Source: a virus. From it: DNA of 62,901 bases. Of the stretch, positions 59,429-62,901 are shown one piece after another (position 1 is the stretch's first letter; each line of letters opens with the position of its first letter). Where the stretch lies: positions 1 through 62,901 of the IMG/VR virus record IMGVR_UViG_3300042446_001469; one strand, written 5' to 3'. The position numbers were made by a program, and so were the translations under genes. The notes beneath the pieces were generated by a model. The model saw only the letters and a program-made list of their open reading frames with translations, had not been told where the DNA came from and searched no databases.

Positions 59429-60823
59429 ATGATATCTTTCCACGAATACTTTTTAATAAGAGAAGCAAAATTCTCCCAATCAAAAAAGGTAATCCCCATA
59501 ACAAAATTACCTATGTTCTCTGTTTATCTTTTCAAAGATGATGTAGATAAAGTAGAGAGCATAAATGAATTGAAAGAAAAAATAACGAACGCTTGCACGG
59601 AAGCAAGAAAGATAATCACCAAGATGGGTTTCCCTTCCATGCATTCCAACATATTGATCAAGGATTTGTCAGAGGAAGTGAATTGGGTATCGGGGGGAGG
59701 AGTTGGGGGTTATGCTCATCGCAAAGGAAAATACATGACAGTATCCTTAAATCAAATCAATGATCCAAATTATCTAATCAAAGTGATAGTCCATGAATGG
59801 GCGCACCTATGGATGTTCAACAATTCCGAAGGATTTAAAAGAGCTGTCAGCGAATACTACAATACTCTATTAAACCAATACAAAACAAATTTCTCCACCG
59901 CTCAAAAACAGAAGGAAAAGGAACCATTCAAAAATATTTATAAGTATACTAATTTTGAAAAAACAGAAGAATTATTGGGCAGTGGTTATAACAGTTTAAT
60001 TTGGAACGAAGTTGTTAAAGATATGATGTATACAGTCAGAAATATCTATCAAAGTTATGTTTCCAACAAGTATGATGAAGACGGTTCCCCATGGAAAATA
60101 AATGACCAAGAATTTTTTAAAGTCTGGAGAGACAACTTCAAAAGTAAAACCAGAAAATTAATATTAAAAATAATTAATGACATGCAAAACAAATCACAAT
60201 TTTGGCATGTTGATATGGGAATTTATAATAAACAACTTAATTATCTAAGCAATGCCCTGACAAAGTTATTTTATGACAATCTAATAAAGAATATAAAACG
60301 TTCAGTGGAAGCGGATGAGAGTGATTGGAATTGGGCGAAGGAAGATGGAGAAGATTGGGTATCAGAATTTGAATCCATTTCTGATTATCTATTAAGTGAA
60401 ACAAAACATAACGAGAATTTTATATTCGCTAATGATGATTCTTATACGGAAGTTAGTAATAAATTTGATGAATTAGATACTCATAGATTGGGTATTGTTG
60501 TCCTTATAATCAATTTCGTATTCAATATCTTTGAAATTACTATAAATCAAAAAAACTTCCCCCAATCAGGAGATAACCTTGCAGGAAAGGAACAATCTCC
60601 ATTTAGGGAACAGATGAAAGATCTGGTAAAGTGGGTAGATTCTTATGGAATGTCAAATAATGATGAGTTATGGGCAACGGGAGTGGAGGAATTTCTCAAG
60701 CTCCCTTCAAACCATAAAAAAGCTATATTAAAATTAATGGGAACCCAAGGAGAACGACCTCTACCCAATCGGAGATATAAAAAATATATCAAAACGATTG
60801 ATACCGATGGTCTTACACTTTAA
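59429..60823 (+). CDS. HExxH metallopeptidase-like late protein with head-targeting-like N-terminus
   Basis: A 464-residue protein: MISFHEYFLIREAKFSQSKK (shared signature, I-R-E as cleavage candidate), then a zincin motif IVHEWAHLWMFN near residue 121-132 (H-E-x-x-H), preceded by a glycine-rich strand GGGVGGYAHRKG. A possible third ligand is in WATGVEEFLKL near 428. The middle 250 residues are helical and unrecognised. Likely an active zinc protease carried in the virion; targets unknown. Confidence 0.65.
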   Translation: MISFHEYFLIREAKFSQSKKVIPITKLPMFSVYLFKDDVDKVESINELKEKITNACTEARKIITKMGFPSMHSNILIKDLSEEVNWVSGGGVGGYAHRKGKYMTVSLNQINDPNYLIKVIVHEWAHLWMFNNSEGFKRAVSEYYNTLLNQYKTNFSTAQKQKEKEPFKNIYKYTNFEKTEELLGSGYNSLIWNEVVKDMMYTVRNIYQSYVSNKYDEDGSPWKINDQEFFKVWRDNFKSKTRKLILKIINDMQNKSQFWHVDMGIYNKQLNYLSNALTKLFYDNLIKNIKRSVEADESDWNWAKEDGEDWVSEFESISDYLLSETKHNENFIFANDDSYTEVSNKFDELDTHRLGIVVLIINFVFNIFEITINQKNFPQSGDNLAGKEQSPFREQMKDLVKWVDSYGMSNNDELWATGVEEFLKLPSNHKKAILKLMGTQGERPLPNRRYKKYIKTIDTDGLTL

Positions 60824-61114
60824 ATCATTGTTCTCCTTACAAAAAAAATATTTTTTGAAAGAGACGCGAATATAGGAAAATTCCAATTTTTCCATAAAAA
60901 AAATTTTTTTTCAATAGGTGGATTTCCAAGAATTTTATATAAAATAATTTAGCCATGGCATCCTACCCCCCTCCCCCCCTCCACTTAAAAACTAAGCAAA
61001 TCCAAACAGACCCCCCTAGTTTTTAAACACACCCTCTTAAAAACTAGACTACAGGTAAATAAAAAAACGCCCACGATCTGTTAGACCGTGGGCGTTTCTG
61101 TTAGATGTTAGATG
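60824..61114. other. Noncoding boundary with homopolymer tracts and TAGTTTTTAA motifs
   Basis: Long A and T runs (60838-60910) followed by a pyrimidine tract of C runs (60964-60981), another C run near 61011, and two opposed copies of the CTAGTTTTTAA word (61016-61026 and, inverted, 61036-61047). It marks the change from AT-rich structural genes to the G+C-richer small-gene block. The terminator at 61066-61096 is inside it. Confidence 0.6.
61066..61096 (-). terminator. Terminator for minus-strand small-gene block
   Basis: 10-bp perfect stem AACGCCCACG / CGTGGGCGTT, 11-base loop, with an A-run at its plus-strand left side that is a T-run for minus-strand transcripts. It lies 19 bp after the last minus gene. 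Confidence 0.82.
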
Positions 61115-61444
61115 TTAGATACCGACAAGCTCTCTAACAAGAAGCTCCTTGACATCGGATGCCCAACTACCACCAGCACCTCCCCAGTTCACATCGACCG
61201 TGGAAAGGTCGAACCCGAATTGGTGAAGCACCACTTCACGCAGTGCTTGTTGAGCGAACCCGAAAGCAGACTTGCTGCTGCTCAGGTTGGTGGGAAGCGG
61301 AGAACCATCCGCATCGGCGGTGTTGAGTTGCTCCATTGCTTCGCAAAGGTGTTGGATGATGTCGCGAACGACTTTCCAGTCTTCGTGAAGTTCAAGGCGA
61401 GTGATATATAATTTAGGTGTCATGGTAGTATTGGTAGTAGGCAT
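61115..61444 (-). CDS. Small protein, MPTTN-leader type
   Basis: 109 residues, not recognised. Starts MPTTNTTMTPKLYITRLELH; the first seven residues are near-identical in three genes of this block, so real initiation may be at the second ATG (Met8). A helical middle (AFGFAQQALREVVLHQFGF) and a Gly/Ala/Trp-rich end. Last gene before the terminator. Confidence 0.58.
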   Translation of the reverse strand: MPTTNTTMTPKLYITRLELHEDWKVVRDIIQHLCEAMEQLNTADADGSPLPTNLSSSKSAFGFAQQALREVVLHQFGFDLSTVDVNWGGAGGSWASDVKELLVRELVGI

Positions 61445-61508
61445 GTCACCAGCTTACGCTAGTTTTTAAATGAGCGTGTAGGATGCGCTCCCCCCTTTGA
61501 TTCTTATG
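61441..61508. repeat. 68-bp intergenic cassette, copy A
   Basis: Runs from the ATG of 61115-61444 to just past the stop of 61504-61833. Differs from copy B (62487-62554) at only two positions. Holds TTAAAAACTAG (minus strand), a small GAGCG/CGCTC inverted repeat and a G-run. Confidence 0.92.
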
Positions 61509-61833
61509 CTACGCGGATGGTGATCTTGCCGAAGTTGGTGTCATCAGCCTGATAGACTCCATCAGCAATTTGAACCATCTCACCAAGGTGAGTGTATTCA
61601 TGGCAATCAGGGGCATTTCCACCCATGAACCATTCAGGATAATGGATTGCCCACCCGTCAAAGTTAGTCTCCTCTTCGTAGTAAGAAGGGAAGAAAAAGT
61701 TAGGGATGAAAACGATTTCACCCTTTTCAACGAAACCGTCTTCAAATTCGACGGTGACTTTTGTTAGGGTGGTGAACAAGTTTTTGGTGGTGGTGGATTT
61801 AATGGTCATGGTGTTGTTGTTGGTAGTAGGCAT
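61504..61833 (-). CDS. Small protein, MPTTN-leader type
   Basis: 109 residues starting MPTTNNNTMTIKSTTTKNLF. After the leader, a beta-rich acidic domain (TKVTVEFEDGFVEKGEIVF near 25, DGWAIHYPEWFMGG near 58). Rich in aromatic residues. No family recognised. Confidence 0.58.
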   Translation of the reverse strand: MPTTNNNTMTIKSTTTKNLFTTLTKVTVEFEDGFVEKGEIVFIPNFFFPSYYEEETNFDGWAIHYPEWFMGGNAPDCHEYTHLGEMVQIADGVYQADDTNFGKITIRVA

Positions 61834-61860
61834 GTCACCAGCTTGCGCTAGTTTTTAAAA

Positions 61861-62088
61861 TCAATCCCATTCTTCGAAAATGACCTTGCCATCGCACTCA
61901 AGTTTGGAGAGTGACATGATAGGGCAACCCTCAACGCCTGTGAAGCGCGAGAAGGTAGCACCTCGAAAGGTGGTAGCCTTTTTGGGGCTATTGGAGAAGC
62001 ACACGCGGGTGTATGTGCCGCTATCCCAGTTCCCACCGAGCGAAGGTGGGTTCTGCTGATACTCGGTGACGGTGTATTTATATCTCAT
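61861..62088 (-). CDS. Small hypothetical protein
   Basis: 75 residues from ATG 62088 (a TTG six bases upstream is possible). Starts MRYKYTVTEYQQNPPSLGGN; one GTYTRVCFSN segment and a C-terminal acidic end. Beta-type pattern, family unknown. A TTAAAAACTAGC word lies 16 bp upstream of the ATG. Confidence 0.55.
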   Translation of the reverse strand: MRYKYTVTEYQQNPPSLGGNWDSGTYTRVCFSNSPKKATTFRGATFSRFTGVEGCPIMSLSKLECDGKVIFEEWD

Positions 62089-62121
62089 ACGCAATCAGTT
62101 TAAGCTAGTTTTTAAAAGGGA

Positions 62122-62490
62122 TTAACCCTTGCTTTTGGCAAGGGCAATCTCATTGAGTTGACGGGAGTATTTCACAATGCGCGGATACCCTTTGCGACCT
62201 TGCGGAGCGAGCCATGGCTCAACTTGCCAGTCTTGGAGCGTTCCATGCTTCAGGAAATACTTGGCGGTGATTGTCCCGCGCTTTGCGTCCGAGTGCTGGA
62301 AACCCAGATCGTTTTCGTGATGGGTGGCGTTCGTGTCCTTTTCATCCCCCGTTTGACGGTGGAAGAGAGCGACAAGAGCGCGACCGACGACTTTGGCTTG
62401 ACGCTCGCGGGACGCTTGCAGCATGGCAAGCAACGACTCTTTAGTTACAATAGTAGGCATGGTAGTATTGGTAGTATTGGTAGTAGGCAT
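62122..62490 (-). CDS. Small basic protein, MPTTN-leader type
   Basis: 122 residues starting MPTTNTTNTTMPTIVTKESL; the leader contains repeated TNT units, and a second ATG at residue 11 may be the true start. The body is basic (LQASRERQAKVVGRALVALF) and ends RQLNEIALAKSKG. Possibly nucleic-acid binding; not recognised. Confidence 0.58.
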   Translation of the reverse strand: MPTTNTTNTTMPTIVTKESLLAMLQASRERQAKVVGRALVALFHRQTGDEKDTNATHHENDLGFQHSDAKRGTITAKYFLKHGTLQDWQVEPWLAPQGRKGYPRIVKYSRQLNEIALAKSKG

Positions 62491-62554
62491 GTCACTAGCT
62501 TACGCTAGTTTTTAAATGAGCGTGTCGGATGCGCTCCCCCCTTTGATTCTTATG
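62487..62554. repeat. 68-bp intergenic cassette, copy B
   Basis: Runs from the ATG of 62122-62490 to just past the stop of 62550-62801; 66 of 68 bases equal copy A. Confidence 0.92.
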
Positions 62555-62801
62555 CGGGAAATTGAATGATATTGTCATCGCACGTCACCAGATTGGTGAC
62601 ATCGCAAATGGAAATATCATCACCAGCAACGCCCAAGGCACTGGCAATGATTGCTTTCGCACCGTTGAAGTCAATGCCTTTCTTGGCAAAGACTAGCAAT
62701 TCTGCTGGCGTGGCATTGACGTTAGTTTTCTTAGAGCGACCAGACTTGGTGGTGCTGTAAGTAACCCAGTTGAAGAAGCGGATGATGTGTGGTTGTTTCA
62801 T
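62550..62801 (-). CDS. Small hypothetical protein
   Basis: 83 residues starting MKQPHIIRFFNWVTYSTTKS. A short basic N-terminus (KSGRSKKTN) precedes an Ala-rich helical part and an acidic C-terminus. Family unknown. A TTAAAAACTAGC word lies 16-17 bp upstream of the ATG. Confidence 0.55.
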   Translation of the reverse strand: MKQPHIIRFFNWVTYSTTKSGRSKKTNVNATPAELLVFAKKGIDFNGAKAIIASALGVAGDDISICDVTNLVTCDDNIIQFPA

Positions 62802-62817
62802 AACGTAATCAGTTTAA

Positions 62818-62856
62818 GCTAGTTTTTAAATGAGCGTGTAGGATGCGCTCCCCCCT
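62818..62856. repeat. 39-bp partial intergenic cassette, copy C
   Basis: Identical to 61458-61496 of copy A; upstream of the 62550-62801 gene. A further TAGTTTTTAA word follows at 62856-62865. Confidence 0.9.
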
Positions 62857-62901
62857 AGTTTTTAAGCAAGATGACGGGGGATGATCATCTGAACACCTCC
62901 G

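Noticed and set aside
61441-62865. Repeated intergenic sequences considered as insertion-sequence ends or CRISPR
   Set aside because: No transposase, no target duplications, and distances are gene-sized; they coincide with gene boundaries.
1-62901. tRNA genes
   Set aside because: No cloverleaf-like sequence with a CCA-type end or T-loop consensus was noticed by eye; a covariance-model scan would settle this.

Overview
The window is a fragment of a large, AT-rich genome of a distant T4-like contractile-tailed phage. The evidence is a set of recognisable T4 gene counterparts: gp47-type nuclease subunit (cut by the left edge), late sigma factor gp55, UvsW, UvsY, gp15-type tail terminator, portal gp20, head-completion gp4, prohead protease gp21, scaffold gp22, major capsid gp23 and a gp5-type hub. 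It also carries class I ribonucleotide reductase, ThyX and PhoH. No tRNA, rRNA, insertion sequence or CRISPR array was seen. The host cannot be named. Start codons of late genes have almost no Shine-Dalgarno signal.

Layout. 1-3.1 kb: repair, recombination and late-transcription genes on the minus strand. 3.1-8.2 kb: a DNA methyltransferase, a GIY-YIG-like protein and a run of small late genes, several with a shared N-terminal signature. 8.2-21.9 kb: phoH, then a 16-gene tightly overlapping plus-strand operon dominated by glycosyltransferases, sugar-nucleotide enzymes and methyltransferases, plus two minus-strand genes (sulfotransferase, glycosyltransferase). 21.9-26.7 kb: GroES-like co-chaperonin, an XPD/DinG-type helicase, an AAA+ ATPase and a GIY-YIG homing endonuclease coupled to a ribbon-helix-helix gene. 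26.8-44.9 kb: virion morphogenesis (tail terminator, portal, neck, fibres, head completion, protease, core, scaffold, capsid, spike), interrupted by a PAS-domain membrane protein and an NNG-repeat protein. 44.9-52.3 kb: nrdA/nrdB, a ClpP-like protease, cell-wall genes (amidase, DUF1353, 3D-domain protein, small lipoprotein) and thyX. 52.3-60.8 kb: an island of mostly unknown late proteins that includes GNAT-like, ADP-ribosyltransferase-like, HhH and metallopeptidase-like members. 60.8-62.9 kb: a compositionally different block of small minus-strand genes separated by repeated intergenic cassettes.

Two system-level patterns stand out. First, 28 genes start a few bases downstream of a TAAATA box, 21 of them at exactly 5 bp. 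By T4 late-promoter geometry this places the transcription start on or next to the ATG, so most late mRNAs would be leaderless; the likely reader (gp55) is encoded in the window. Second, about 17 proteins share one of two short N-terminal signatures (M-x-x-F-x-x-F/L/I-F/I/Y-x-E, or I/L-Y-x-x-M/L/I-L/A-x-E) resembling the T4 capsid-targeting sequence that routes internal proteins into the head for gp21 cleavage and injection. Several carry enzyme-like domains (retropepsin-like, zincin, ADP-ribosyltransferase-like, GNAT-like), suggesting an injected effector set comparable in logic to T4 Alt and the internal proteins. Both are inferences from sequence alone.
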